A DNA stretch of 64,000 nucleotides. Origin: Polydactylus sextarius (lineage: Eukaryota; Chordata; Actinopteri; Polynemidae). Within the stretch, counting starts at the first letter, position 1. Each line of letters begins with the position of its first letter. The notes under the pieces are model-generated. The model was not told the DNA's origin and ran no database searches. It was given only the letters and a program-made list of their open reading frames with translations. Made by a program: the position numbers and the translations under genes. The stretch is taken from contig CM028919.1 of assembly GCA_016801845.1 (NCBI GenBank), positions 4,333,001-4,397,000 on the forward strand. The letters are read 5' to 3'. Shown piece by piece: positions 1-13,700 of this stretch.

Positions 1-568
1 ACAGGTTCATATCCACTCAAGCTCAAAAAGACAGAAAACAATGAGTGATAGTCAGTAATAAGGAATTTGTTCTATAATTTTGTAATCAAATTTCATTTGC
101 TTATAAAGTCAAACTAGTTTGTAGTGCTCTAATTTAGAGATATGGTGACATTTTGTTTTGATCAGAAACTGATAGCGTGATACCCAACACCATCCCTGTA
201 GCATCATTAGCAGGCACAGATTATTTAAATTACCACTGCTGATGCCTGATCGGATAATATGTTAAAATGTCACAATATCCACACAACAAACTTTAAACTT
301 TATACTGATTGAACTGGTGGAGTTTTTTTGGATTGTACGAGCAGTCCTGATGTGTATGCACTGTAGGCTTTGAGTTTATCACAAGACTGATGTTGAAAAC
401 AAAAAAAAAGCCACAACACAGCAAGCAACAACACCAAAACCCACCAGAGAAGCAATGCGGGAGTTAATTCACACCATGCACATAGAGTGAGCGAGAGTTT
501 CACCTTGTTAGCTCCGAACAAGCAGCACGTATGTTACTATGAGTTATGTTGCTGTTAGCTCGGAAGCA

Positions 569-716
569 ATGGCGGCAGTCAGTGTGATAGCAGAGAGCGT
601 CCATCAACCCCAAGTTAGATGAGTGTAAATCTGCTGTTCGCAGTATTAACCAACTGATCTTTAATGTGGCTGATAGAGTTGACGGAACCTGGTGCTTCCA
701 CAGCTCTGATCAATAA
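569..716 (+). pseudogene. possible short retrocopy or gene fragment with a 1-base frame break
   Basis: An ATG in a strong context (AATGGCGGC) preceded by an ETS-like CGGAAG opens a frame that stops after 17 codons. If the run of four C at 608-611 is counted as three, the frame instead continues for about 48 codons to a TAA. That TAA lies inside an AATAAA signal at 711-716. This start, frame and poly(A)-signal arrangement resembles a truncated processed copy or a tiny exon. I do not recognise the protein. No poly(A) tail or target-site duplication is obvious, and chance is a real alternative. Confidence 0.22.
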
Positions 717-2381
717 AGTTTAGTCATTGAACTCCAATGAATGAACTTGAATGAAAATGCTGATTTTTCTTTTTCTGCCACTTAACTATGAAAATTTCCT
801 CTTGTTGCACATATGTCACAGACAGACAGAGAGTGTGTGAACTGCACTGCCCTGCAGGTGCGTTCTAATGTCAATTCGATGTGCAACAAAGTTGAAAGTT
901 TCATCCCACGAAGGTCAGTGTAATGATCACTTTCTGTCATTAAGAGTTTAAGCAGCTTATTAGAAGATAGACATCTCACTGTGCTGATGGTAGGACAGAA
1001 CAAAGTTAACAATTTAACAAAGGCCAACATCTAATTCGGTTAACAAAGATGAATGTTCAAGCATTTTTTTTAAATATTTGTGCACGTTCGTTTAGAAAGT
1101 TATTCCGATATCTCATCTAATCCAGATGTTAAACACAATCAATCTAGCTATGTCTACTGGTTTGGCTGTTTGACTGTAATGGTTATTTGCCATGCCATCA
1201 CCAACAGCAAGAGGAATGAGACAATTGTATAGTACAATGTGTTGCCAAAATTACATTAGTGGATCAACAGAGGACATGCCTACATTTAGATATATTTAAG
1301 ATTGCAGCAGGAAATGGTCGACGCTGCGGCTGGAGTAAAAAATAGCACTTTGCATGCTTAACCGCTAAACATTAGCTGACATTAAATGAAATTGTACTAA
1401 GATCTTCATCTCTAACATATATGTAAATTAACAAGCTGCTGAAGAACAAGTCAGTGCTAGTCTGTAAGAGAGAGTGATAGTCCAACACAGGATCAGCAGT
1501 GGACTATTCTACAGCTCTGACAGCTACGTGCAGCAGAGCAGAACTATAGAAAGCTGATGTCCTTTGACATTTTTTTGCAGCCAATCAGTAACGTCAGTGC
1601 AGCTCATCTAGGGCAGAGGCCCTCACACTTGGTTGTAGTTCAGGGAAACAGGCAGACATTATGAAAATGCAAATACAGGATAAGGTGGTGCTGCAAGACA
1701 CACTACACCACACTTTTACCGCAAATGTAGACAAACCAAACAAATATACAAACAACTGGTGGGTACCATTTGGCACAAGTTGGCAAGCAACACTCCTGAA
1801 TAAATTATGAAAAGAAAAAAATGTGGCTGCGCAACAGTAACTCCACATCAAGACGGATTCATGTGATGAATCACTGTGCTCATATCAAGCATCTGATCCT
1901 TGAGACAAAATAACTTCGCCCCGGTTCTGCAGTTTTTAACATCCAGAATTAGAATGAATAGAAAAAGGGTATTTGACTCAAACGTGCAGTTTACCAATCA
2001 TTTTGATGTTATTCTGTGGCAGAGTACAAGGCAAATAACCACTCCAGATTGTTTCTTTGACTGTGTATACCTTTTCTTATCCATTCAAATTCATTGTATA
2101 CCACTATCATAAAGAAGGCCATTTCTACATAAGGTCTTATGCTGCATTCTAGAGGTCTGAGGATGAACTACAGCAATATGTTTACTTTACATACAAATAG
2201 CTGTTTCTTCTTTTAAAATGGTAATTCAAATCACTGGTGTTTCTTTATAAATGTTTATATCTATTTGTTTAAATCTAAAGATTAACAAAGCTACAAAGAT
2301 GGAAAATGCCATCAAACATTTGGGGGAGAGGGGGTGTCTCTGTGAGGTTTAAAATGTAACCATGTCTGTATTTTATTTGCG

Positions 2382-2401
2382 TTTTTTTTTTTTTTTTTTT
2401 T
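2382..2401. repeat. poly-T tract
   Basis: An uninterrupted run of 20 T in the ralgapa1 intron. It reads as a poly(A) run on the gene's own strand and has no further features of a retroposon. Confidence 0.9.
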
Positions 2402-2887
2402 GTCTTTTCTATGTACATGTATGGTTTTCTGTGGATTGTTTCCTCTGTCCGGGGAGGAGGCGAAGGAGGCCGCATGCAACATTGAGGAAAGGGAGGAGGA
2501 GGTGGAGGATGGGAACATGGGGAAAAGAGGTTAAAATCCCAAAACCCTGAAAAGAAAGAAGACGGGAGAAGGAGAGAGGGGCTTCTCAGGTAGAGAAGCA
2601 AGTGGGAAGGTATGGGAGGAGGAGAGGAGGGAGGGGTCCTTGACAGGAGGCAGGCTGGAGGGGCTACGTTCAAGAGGAAACACATCAACAGGGAGTTGAA
2701 TTTCAGTCCAGCAGCAAGATGATGAGTGTCAGCCAAAAAAAAAAATCATTCCATCATAACCAGTTAAAAACAGCCAAAAAGGAAAAGAGAGTTGTTGATG
2801 TTTGTGTTTTGTGAGTATTTGTCCCTCCACAGCTGCTGTTTTATCTGCTGTGTCCTTTATGAGCGCTTCGTTCGTTGCAATCCTCAC

Positions 2888-4753
2888 CTGGCGTGGTCGT
2901 CTTTCGTCCAAAGTAGCCCAGGACATGGGAGTAGAGGTCTCTTAGCGATGCGTCGCCCATGGCAGCACGGCCCTGCCGCTGTGGCGACGAGCCTTGGGAT
3001 GACCCCTGACCTCGGGGCCGGGGCTTGGAGGACAGAGCATGAACCACAGTCTTATAGACGCCACCAAGAAGAGCCCCCTGGTGGTGGCGTGCGGCAGTGC
3101 TGCCCGGCTCCTGGGAGCGTGAGCGGGAGGCTCGAGATCGCAAGGCTGAACGTCCCAAACGGCCACGCACCCCTGATGACACCCCTGAAGAACCTGAACT
3201 GCTCGATACTACCTCTGAGTGAAGCTCAAAGCTCTGACTGGATCCTATGTGGGACCCAGTATGTTGTTTGTCCTTGTCCCCTCCACTCCCAGCCCTGTTT
3301 TCCAGACCTCCAGCTCCTGCTGTGCCCCCTACCCCGCCGTTATCCATCACAGTCCCAGAGGCTAATTTCTCATGTGCCCCTGCTCTATGGTTAATTCCAG
3401 CCACAGAGCCAAACTTACCTGCACCCCCTGTTCCCAGCTTCCCCCCTGACCCCGCCCCTGCTCCAGCCCCTGGCCTTTCCCCAGCTGAGTGACTATGTGT
3501 GTGAAAGTGACTAAGGCGGCGCAGCCTGGCTTTCCAGTGAGCCTCTTTATTCTCAAGGGGGTTGTGGAATTGGACGGATTCAGTCGAAGGCCGGAAGCTG
3601 ACATGGACACCACCAGTATGGTGCCTCTTGTTGCCAGTGCGGGACATCTTGGACTTAGTTGGATCTGGAGTTTGGGGAGTTTGAATTGATTCAAGACTAG
3701 ATTCTACTGTGTTTGTATCTTGCCTCATTAAATTGAACTTCTCATTTCCTCCTTCTTTAACATCCTGTCTCTTATCTTCCCTCCAAACATCACACATCCC
3801 TTCCCGTCCTTCTGCCCTTCCTGTGTTTCCTCCTCCCTTTTTCTCCCCAGTGTTTCTCTCTAAACTGGCACTTCCCCTGGCATTGGGTGACGGCCACTGA
3901 CACTGCAACTCCAGGCACTCGTAGATACTCCGCTGCTCTGCCTCATTCTCCTCTGCTGAATCCACACTGCAGTGTCTCACTGATTTACTTACCTGTCTGT
4001 CCTCTTTAGAAACCTCTCTTACAACCTGTCTTGCCTCTCCTATCTGCCCCGTGGTTTCTATTTGTGTTGCTATCCCTGTTTGCACTGCTGCAGGTAAGGT
4101 AACGCTATTCTCTAATGTGTGAGCAGGACTATCTCCTTCTCCTGCCTCCTCCTTCCTCTCAGCTCCTTTATGAGTGAGGTAGTCCCTAATAGAAGAGAAC
4201 AGATCATCTTCCTCTGCCCCAACTCCCACGTCACCCTCATCTGCATCGCCTTCTTTTTCAGATGATAAGGCAAAGGCAGAATCCCAGTCGCTTACCCAAT
4301 CAGAGCTGGAACCTCTTTTTCGAGAGCCAGATTGGTGCCAGAACTGATCATAAACATTACTATCATCTTGTCCCTCTGAGGTGGAGGAAACAGCACCATT
4401 GGACAAGGTAAAAGGAGTGGGAGAGGGGGAGGTGAGAGGGTGTGGAAGTGGCTGAGCTGCGTGCCTGTTGGCTGTGAGTAAAGAAGAAGTTGTGGAGTGG
4501 TGGTGGGGGGGGTTGGGGATCGAAGTGGGATCCCTCTGAGGGTCTTCACCTTTGACCCGTTCAGCGATGAAGGGCTCCATGATGTCAGAGGCGCTGCTGC
4601 TCCTCGCCAAAGAGGAAGGGGCTGGAGCGTCCAGGTCACACGTCCCACCCTGGAACACCTCAGAACAGGAAGTAGGAGGAGTCTCATCGCTCTGGGAGGA
4701 GTGACGCATCCGAGATGTGCGGGATGTCAGCGTGATTGGTGGGTCCTCGAGGT
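2888..4753 (-). CDS. ralgapa1: ralgapa1 exon 18, long low-complexity linker exon
   Basis: A single 1,866-base exon bounded by an acceptor at 4754 and a GTGAGG donor at 2887. Its first 60 codons match the human linker (R-H-x-S-Q-S-x-E, then R-S-S-S-x-S-D-I-x-E-P-F). After that it is rich in Ser, Gly, Glu and His, with a Gly/Ala-rich stretch (around 3430-3480) and a final basic Ser/Arg-rich part. It has no recognisable folded domain. The matching human linker is spread over shorter sequence and this exon looks expanded. The region lies between the N-terminal helical part and the central repeats and carries many Ser/Thr sites, so it is probably a disordered regulatory linker. That role is inference. 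Confidence 0.88.
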
Positions 4754-7700
4754 CTGGTGGTTGGGGAGGGGAGACGAGGGAAGGGAAGTGAGGTTAGTAG
4801 AGGGTCAGGTCGGTGAAGATGAACACAAGTAAATGTACATCTACATGATCGAAAACATGGCAACATGGTCCTAAAGAGGTTATAAAAGATGGTGCACAAG
4901 AGGTTTGTAGTCTCTAAAAAAAGACACACGATGATGATATTCATCTCAAAGTTTAAAGTTTTTTTGTCAAAACCATCTAATCTCTGGTCTTTGATCAAAG
5001 CATCGTCATGACTAAGAAGTAAACAGGGTTTATATTAGTCATCACGAGGTTATATAACTGGATATGGATCTTAGAATTAAATCCAAAGTCTTTGTTTTGT
5101 CAAGGCTTAGTTACACGAAAGAAAAAACAAAAACTGGGCGATAACAGTTTTAAGTCATAATACTAAACATTTGCTTTGTATATCTCTATCATTATCAATT
5201 ACATATTTGGTCAATATTATCTGTCTGTGGAGATCCAGCTAAAAAGTCTGAAGAGCAACTTAATCCACCTCAAAAAGCTACGAGCAACGCAAAATTAAAA
5301 ACTACCTTAGTATTTCTTCTTAATTACAGTTATATTCACCGTGGTCATTTAAAAACAGAGCATGAAAACAGAGTTGTAATTACCTTTAAAAGAATTCCAC
5401 AAACACCAAAAGTAACAAGCACAATCATCAATTAAAATCACGTTTGCAGAAAGTATTATAAAGTAAAATCATCACCACCAGAAGGTCAATTTAGATGCAA
5501 CCCCAATGTTAAATGACATCAAATGAAATATCACAGGAGAATGCGACAGCAGGCAGATCAATGAGAAACGAAGAGCAGAGAATATTTGTACAATGCAGGA
5601 AAGAGTGCGAGCAGGTAGAGTAAATAAAATGAGAGGAACGGTCACTATGTGCAGGGAAGTAAGAAGTAATAAATGCAGACAAACAGATAAGAACAGAGGT
5701 AGGCTGAGTTTCATGCAGACATATAAACAATAGCAATAGAAATAAAGGCACATAAGCCGTCTCCAACTACCTGTTAAAATGTCTAATTTGCATCAAAACA
5801 TCAGTGAAATATTTGCAAAATAAAATCAAAATGACAAAGTGACTATGGCAGCTGTATTTCCACAAAAATTACCTTATAAATGGAAGGCAGAGTGAATATA
5901 ATGTTGCACAATACACAATATGTTTTGTTTATCAACATTTTGTTTATCACACGTTAAGGAGCTCATTATAAACCGAGTGATTATCTTCTAATGACTCAGG
6001 CAAAGGTTTGACACAAAATATACTTTTCTGTATATTTTGAGACAAATAGTAAGGGGAGTGGAGGTTAAACACAAGAGGCTGAGGATGATTTGTTTTGCAT
6101 TTTCCTTTTTACAAACCCATCGCGTCTGAGGTGTTGTCATTCATTTTAGCTTTAGTGAGAGATTTTTCATTGATACTTACACAACACAGTGTATGAGAAT
6201 AATTTACAAATAAAAAAAAGGCCTCATGGGTGTGATTATTGTTTGTCACATGCAAACATTTTAGCAGTGCAGGTCAGATTACTGCACAGCTTAAAGGTGA
6301 CAGAGAATCAAAAACCATAACAGAAGTCCACCTACATTCAGGAACATTCTCCTTTTAATAGAAATTGGCCGCTAGAAAATGGGTCAGTTTCAAACACGGT
6401 TGTTTGTGACATAAAATGTATCTCACTCTGATTCCATTCCCTCCCCTTCAAAGGAGATTAGCTGTAAAAAGATGATCTGTCTGTGTCCTGAAACCGGCGA
6501 AGTTACATTCATTTGAGTGGCAGTGAAGGAGCCAATGAGTCAAGTGTTTGCATTTTCATAATGAGGTTGCCAGTTAAGACTGAAAAGATGCCAAATAGGT
6601 GCAAAACCACACGTTTAAAATCTTCCACCCTAAAATATCTTTCTGAGAGGTTTTTATGAAGCTTCTGAGGCGTTACACATCCAACCAACATTTTATTGTG
6701 TCTATGTCACATCACAGAACAAGGATCAAAACCCCGTTCAACCGTTCTCTGTCACCTTTAAGGAGAATGACACATGTTTAATATTCAAGCATTCCTCACT
6801 AATCATCCCATTTGCAGGTCAAACTTGGAAAGGCTGAGTGATTCCCGATAGAGCACATGCAAACAGTCACCTCATCAACAATAACTGGGTTGGAAGAAAA
6901 ATGGATAAACAGAGACAGGACGACAGGCATAAAGATTCTCTTTCTGACAGACGTGCAGACGACTACAGTTTCCAGGCAGACAGGTAGTGCAAAGAGTGTG
7001 TACCTGCCAGCTGGTCGGCAAGGGGGGGTAGTAAAGGGTGGTGGAGGAGGACAGGAAGAGGCGGAGCCAGAGCAGGAGCACTCTTAGCACTGCGGATAAA
7101 GGCTGAGGACAGCAGAGAGTCCCCCGTAGAACAGCTACGCAGGGCTGAGGAAGTGGGACATACAGATAGAAGAGAAATAGAAAAGAACGGGGAACAGTGT
7201 GAGACAGAAGAAAGTGCAGAGGAAAAAGGTCGGCAGGGTTGAAGTGAGGTGAAGTGAAAGAAAAGCGTAAATATGGATATATGGATGAGGATGGAAAAGT
7301 GTAAGGAATGACAACCAATGAGAATTAAGCTCAGGAAATATATGATAGTAGATATATAGAAAAAAGTTTGAAAAAGGGTAAAAACGAGATAGAAACAGAT
7401 CCAAATAAATAAATAAAAAAAGTACACATTAGAGAAAATAGACAGGCAGGTGACAGGAAAGTTGCAGACACAGAGGGAAAGAGATAGGAAGGTGCAGGAG
7501 GAGTGACACAGGGTTAGCTATGGAAGAAAGACAGTGAGACAGTGAGAGGCTGGTGGCAGCTTTGCACTTAAACAGCTTAAATCCACTCACAGAGCACTAC
7601 AGTTTTTTTTTTTTAAATTTTAGTAGATGCACAGATAAATTGCAGAATGAATGTCTATAAGTTTGACCAAATCAATGACCTTTAGATACATTTGTTCTTG

Positions 7701-10700
7701 AATATGCAACTAATGGCAGCAGCTGCACACCTACAATAGTGTTAGTCAGCACATCAGGACTCACTTGTCACAGTAAAAACACGCAAAGGAATTAGAACAG
7801 GTACAACCGGTGCTAAACATTCAACATGTAGAGTACGGGCATGTAGACGCTGCTTAGCAACGGTTTGTTTCTAAGAGTTAGTCAAAATATTACCTAGATC
7901 TCTTAACCTATAGACTTGTAGGGCCTACAAACACAATGCCAGCAACACTCTAATTCAGTTGACCATTAAGCCGACAAAAAGTATGTACATGTATAATTAC
8001 ACATGCATGATCACTCATCAATTTCATTTAAACTTATTCAAAGGGTGTGTGTTATATATGGGATTTCTGCATGGTTACTTTTCACAAAATAAGAAAAGAA
8101 TTTGATTATTTGTGCATCTTTTTGTCTTCCCATCTCTTTGGGAAACCACAATGAAGCTGGACTTCATCATCCAACTTAATCCTGGTTTGTGGTTATCATA
8201 GGTCGTCATCTTGCTATAAGCTAGGACATTTATTTTTAAACACTGGTGTCGTGTCCATTTCTCTCACTCCGTTGGCCACAGCTGAGCGTTTCACATAAAC
8301 AAGACTAAACTGAGAAGAGAGAATGACAGAAAGCATACCCCACAACATCCTGTCACACAGGCAGGCAGGATGAGAAAAGCAGAGGAGGTTCCTCGAGTCA
8401 AATAAAACTGACATGTGAATAAAGAGGAGCCACAACAGAGCACTGAAGAGAGCGAGAGAGAGGGAGCACTTGTTTTCCCCTGTTGAGTTCCCCTTGAATG
8501 CGCACATAAAAACACAGTCCAGCCAATTTTACCAGGAAACACCAAACAATGTCTGAGAATCTGTGCTTTGAACTGGACTAATGGCTGAAGTTTCATGGCC
8601 AAATAAACAAGGCCTTTCCTTACACGCACACACACCCACAAAGCGGAAAAACATCTACACAGGAAAATACTGACCTACAGTCTTCTGGCGGACAATACTC
8701 CTGGCCTTTTCAATGCCTGGGGATCCAGCAGTGGTGGCACTTCGCTGTCTCATCGCAGCTGCTTGTCCTGGTTGATCTCTGCTCCAACCTTTGGAGAAGG
8801 AACGATCCACAACCTGCCGCTGTCCCTCTGAACCAATACCTTGTTGATGAATGGACAGAGGTTGAGCAGGATTCATACGGTACATTTAAGAGGTTTTCTT
8901 TCTCCTCAGCCATGGTTGATGTTTACATAAGTGTACAGATGTGATGCACATTTTTGCACAGTTTGTTATTTGTTCCAAAAAAGAAAAAGAAACAAGTAAA
9001 GCAAAAGTACTGAAACCAGAACTTAGTCATTTACTTGTCTGAACTAAGATTCAGGTCTCTACATAGATCTTCTATGGAGTTTATATGTATGGGCTTTTTT
9101 TTCAAATCACTTCAGTTGTATCCAGCTGTATGTTTCGGCTGCATCGATCCTTCCCTAAATTCTGTTCCTGTTGCCGAGAAGGCCTCCATATCATGATGCT
9201 GCTACCATGATATTAGCCAAATGATGGACATTATCTCTCAGGGTCCTTATATTGCTACTAGGCAAACGTCTCACATCTCTAAATATAAAAACTGAAGCTC
9301 TGAGTGACTGTTGTGCTCTCGGTCCTTCTTGCCTGGATGCTCAGTTTGACTGTACAGCCAGTTCTAGGAAGTGATGGTTCTTTAGTGTTATGATTTTTGA
9401 AGTCACTCTGATCCTGGCAACACTCAGATCTTTAGAAATACTTCCATACCCTCATTGTGATCTCTGACTGCAGAAGATCACAGGGAGGTCTTTGGACTTC
9501 ATGGCCTGTTTTTTGTTCTGACATGCAGTCTGCATTAAAGGCCCTTACATACATAGGTATGCGCCTTCCTAAACTGTGTCCAATTAATTCAATTTAACAA
9601 AAACTGACAACAGAAAATCTTGTGAAGCCAATGTATACTGTTAAACATTGACTTGTGGTCACATTTGAGAAGCATAACTTAAAGTTTAAGAGGTGGCTGC
9701 ACCGCACATTGTACTTTACATATTAAACTGAGGACTGTGATATTGTGTAAACAGACTGTGAAGATTTGTAGCTGGACCTGGCTGAACCGGCACACTGTGT
9801 TTCTGAGCTGCTGTTATCTTTACCAGAACAGTGAGGTTCTCTGGTGATTGACCAACCTTTTCCTTTGTGCTTCTTCTGTTTTTGTTCACTGAGTTTGTCC
9901 AGAGGCAGCTCATTGAGATCAACACTGTACAGGTTCCTGGCCAACACCTGCGAAACAAAGACATGTACACTGCTTCAGCACTTTCAATACAGAAGACACC
10001 AGAGCATGTGAGAAATAGATTAAGAGGTGAAAGAGGCAAAAAAATGTGCCACTTCCTTCATTCACTTTCACCTCTGCTTCTCTAATGATTGTTTGTTGTA
10101 GTCAGGGAGGGGAACTGATTATATTATAGAAACAATTTATCAACAATTCTTGATTTCTTGAATCCTAAATGAACATATTCATATCCATACACAGTGTTTG
10201 ACAGAGCGTTTGCAGCAAGTTGAAAACGCTCAGTACCTTGGTGAGGGTTTCCATGGTGAGAGACCACTCTGTGACCAGCTCCTCCCAGCAGGTCAGAGAG
10301 GAGAGGACGGAGAGAAGGTCGTCCCACAGTTCTCTGCTGATGTAGACGTTCAAATTCCCCTTAATCCAGGCAACGATCAGTGTCTGTGCAGAAAGGTGGT
10401 GGAAAGATAGAATGTCACATCAGATGGGTCACACCAGGACACTGTTAAACATTATCAAGGTTTGAGGAAAAGAAATTTTAAATCGTAACACTGAAACACT
10501 GTTAACTAAGATTTCTGTTTTCTGAACTAAAAGAGATTAAACAACTGGAGATATTCAAGTAGACTACTCTTTTATTAGATGATTACAAAACTGCCTTGAG
10601 AGCATCATGTGCTTTTTACACTGCAGACAATAATATACTTAGTTATCTTTTTTTAAGCAAATCCATCTTCTACCAAGTTGCTATAAACAACGGCAGTTTT

Positions 10701-13700
10701 GTCATGACTTGACAGTGTTCCTATTCATTCATTAATTTCTTTCAAGTCCTGCAGAACTCCTGTGTCCTCCTTCCATGTTTGGTATTCAAGAAAAAAATTA
10801 TTTAGCCCATTTCATGTAGTGATGTACCTGAAAGATAGGTCCAGCCAGTCTGCCTGACAATGTGTTGTTCTTCTTGCACTGAGGCATGATGGATGGAGGT
10901 CTTTTCATCACAGACTCCGTCACCCTGAGCAGAACCAATAAGATCTGCTCCCTACAAACAAATACAGGCACCCAAATTAAAGTTTGAGCTTTGTTTGAAT
11001 TATTGTGAGACTGTACTATAATGCATTTAAACTGTGTTTCATAATGTCTCCCAATTTGCAGTAATAAGTAAAATTGGATGTGTGTTTGCAGCTTCTTCTT
11101 TTTTTTTTTACCAGGTTTTCTGGTCCATGGTTTCATGCATGACAAGGCTGCGGTAGATGTTGAGGACTCGTTTACACATGTCCACATGCTCTTCTAATAG
11201 GATCTTGATGTCGTTGGCTGGTTCCAGTAGAAAAACATTGGACGAGTGGGTGATAAATACCTGCAGACAAGCAGACAAGTCGTTGGGGTGTTAGATTGGT
11301 GACAGAACTCTAATGAAGTAAAGAAAAATAGCAGCAAGATGTTGCAACAATGAGATTGTTTTGTAAGGGAGTCACAAAGACAGACAATTGTAAGTCAATA
11401 TGAGATACCTGTAGCGTGGTCTGAACCCCAGCATGAACACTATACTCCCGCAGTTCACTGTCAGTCACCTTGTTCATCCCCTGAAGAGGAAGGAAGATAA
11501 GAGTACACTTTAGTTTACTCATCACATGGAGAAATACTCAGCCTGACTGAACAACTGAGCAGTTGTGTAATTCCATATGGGGCTTTGAAGGTGTATGTTT
11601 ATGTATGTGTACATAAAGAATTCACAGGGATGGGTGTTGTGAATTCTCTGATTCATTTTAATGTTGCAATGGTTTCCATTCCTACTTTCAGGTCATCCCT
11701 CACCTCATCCTCTTTGTCTCCAAGCTGAGAGCCAGAATCCATACTGCTGGTTGTTGTTATAGGATAAGGACCTTCCTCTGGCTCCTTCATAAACACTGGT
11801 TTGTCCTCCATACTGATCCACTCCTGGTAAACACGGACCACCTTTCGCATCGCCGCTGCCTCGCACATAGGGAGAAGAAATGCCTATAATGGCAAAGACA
11901 GAAAAATAAATATTAAAAGATCAAGTTTCAAATACTCAAAATGAAAACATAACATGACAATAAAAGCTATTTCTCAATCACCTGTCTAAAGATCTCCGTA
12001 ATGAAGTTGACATTGGTTCTGGAGCAGGTTAACACTCTCCTCACCACCTCCATGTCTGTCAGCTGCTCTTCATCCATGGAGCAGAGTGAGGAGGAACTGG
12101 GTTCCCTCTCAGTCAGTGTTGATGTGTTGGAGTGGCTCTGTTCAGGCTCACCAGCGATCCCTGGACCCCCAGACAACCCCATGCTGCCTCCTGCTGGCCC
12201 AGATGAACCCCCACTACTTTCGAGATGGCTGTCGGATCGAATACCTCCTCCACAGCTGTCCTCTGAGCTGCCTGCAGAGCGAGCTGCCAGGCCAGCTGCT
12301 GCTCGCTGGAGGAAGATTTGCACAGGTTACATAGTGACATAAAAAGGAACTGGTAGAAGAAAAGGCATTTGTTTACATTAAAATGTAACTGATATTCCTC
12401 CAACTAATCTCTCATAACTTTTTTTTGTATATACCATTCTAAGTGAGGACTTGAAAACCATCTGAACATCAGGAAGTAAAGCCTTACAGATTTTTAGATT
12501 GTTAAGAATGATTGGCAGAATATTTAGGTATAAGGTATAAATATTTACATCATTTACATCAACAAAACATGTGTGTGTTACCTGTATGTTCTTGGGGACG
12601 ATCTCTCCCTCTGTTCCTGGGATGTGTGTCTGTGTGTTGGGCCGTGGTTCCAGCCAGAAGGAAACCAGCCATCGTATGAAGATGACTCTGGCCTGAAGGA
12701 AGCTCTCCTTGGTGCAGTACATCGTCTCACCACCGTCCTGCTCTCTGCGAACAACACTGTAGTAGGGCTTGGGACGCATTGGAGGCACGTCTGTAGGGAA
12801 GACAGAAAATCTTTATTTATGTGGTGTAGGGTGGAAATAATGGAACATTACCGTACAGTCAGTGTGATGCAATGAGTTTCCAGATTTACAGCATGTAGTT
12901 GTTCTCAGCAACTACATTATACTGACCCAGTATGGGGCTGTAGAGACTGGTTTCCATGGCAAAGTTGGGAAAGATGTGAGGAAGATAAAACTTCCTGAAG
13001 TGACCAAAGAGGAAGCTAAAGCCTCGTTCATGGTTCTCTTTACAACGCCACTCTAGAGACTTGGCCTGTTACACACAACAACAAACAAGCTTATATTTAC
13101 ACAGAAGCAATACACACATAAAATAGGGTCAAGTGGAGTAGAGCACCATTGTTTTAGGGGACAATGTCATCAGTGTGTTCATGGCTGCATGCGTGTGTGT
13201 GAGACACCCAGAGGAGGAAGCAGCAGAACAATCAGTTTGTGTCAATAAGGGATGTAACTTGTATGTGAGAGAGTAAGTGACACCAAAACTTTACCTATCA
13301 CCAAGTTTGTAATGGAAAATGTCAGTAAGTGATTGGCTCCATTTTGTTTAGCGTTAGTGGCATTAGTAAAGCATTAGGGCATTTTCAACAGTGTATTTAT
13401 GTTGTGTTAGCTGTGTTAGTATGAAATAATGATGATACCTGGTTTACCATGTATTTCAGTAGTGCTTCCAGGAAGTAGGCAGTGAGGTCTTCCTGATTCT
13501 TGTCACCTGATTGTGGAGGAACAAGTGGAGTGATCTCTTCTGGGGTCACTTGAGCTGCAAGGAGAGAAGTACGAATAGTTATAGTTAATGTGAAAGTGAA
13601 TAATTCATGTTGCTGCTTCACCGTACTTCATTAGTCTAATCTTTGTATAAACTGTGAGAAAAGAAACGAGCGGGGTTATAAATGTTAAGCATTATATCTT

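Larger units (their letters stand above)
1..2887 (-). other. ralgapa1: ralgapa1 intron 18 (part), no exon seen
   Basis: This stretch lies downstream of the last ralgapa1 exon visible in the window and is read as part of intron 18, continuing off the left edge. The next protein segment expected from the human protein (the T-G-W-H-A-D region before the central helical repeats) was not found here in any frame. The stretch holds a 20-base T run near 2382 and a small retrocopy-like fragment near 569-716. Otherwise I see nothing in it. Short open frames on either strand have no recognisable content. Confidence 0.6.

Noticed and set aside
2275..2736. 153-codon minus-strand frame next to ralgapa1 exon 18
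   Set aside because: Composition is driven by a poly-T run and purine-rich repeats. There is no similarity to the RalGAP protein, and no acceptor links it in phase.
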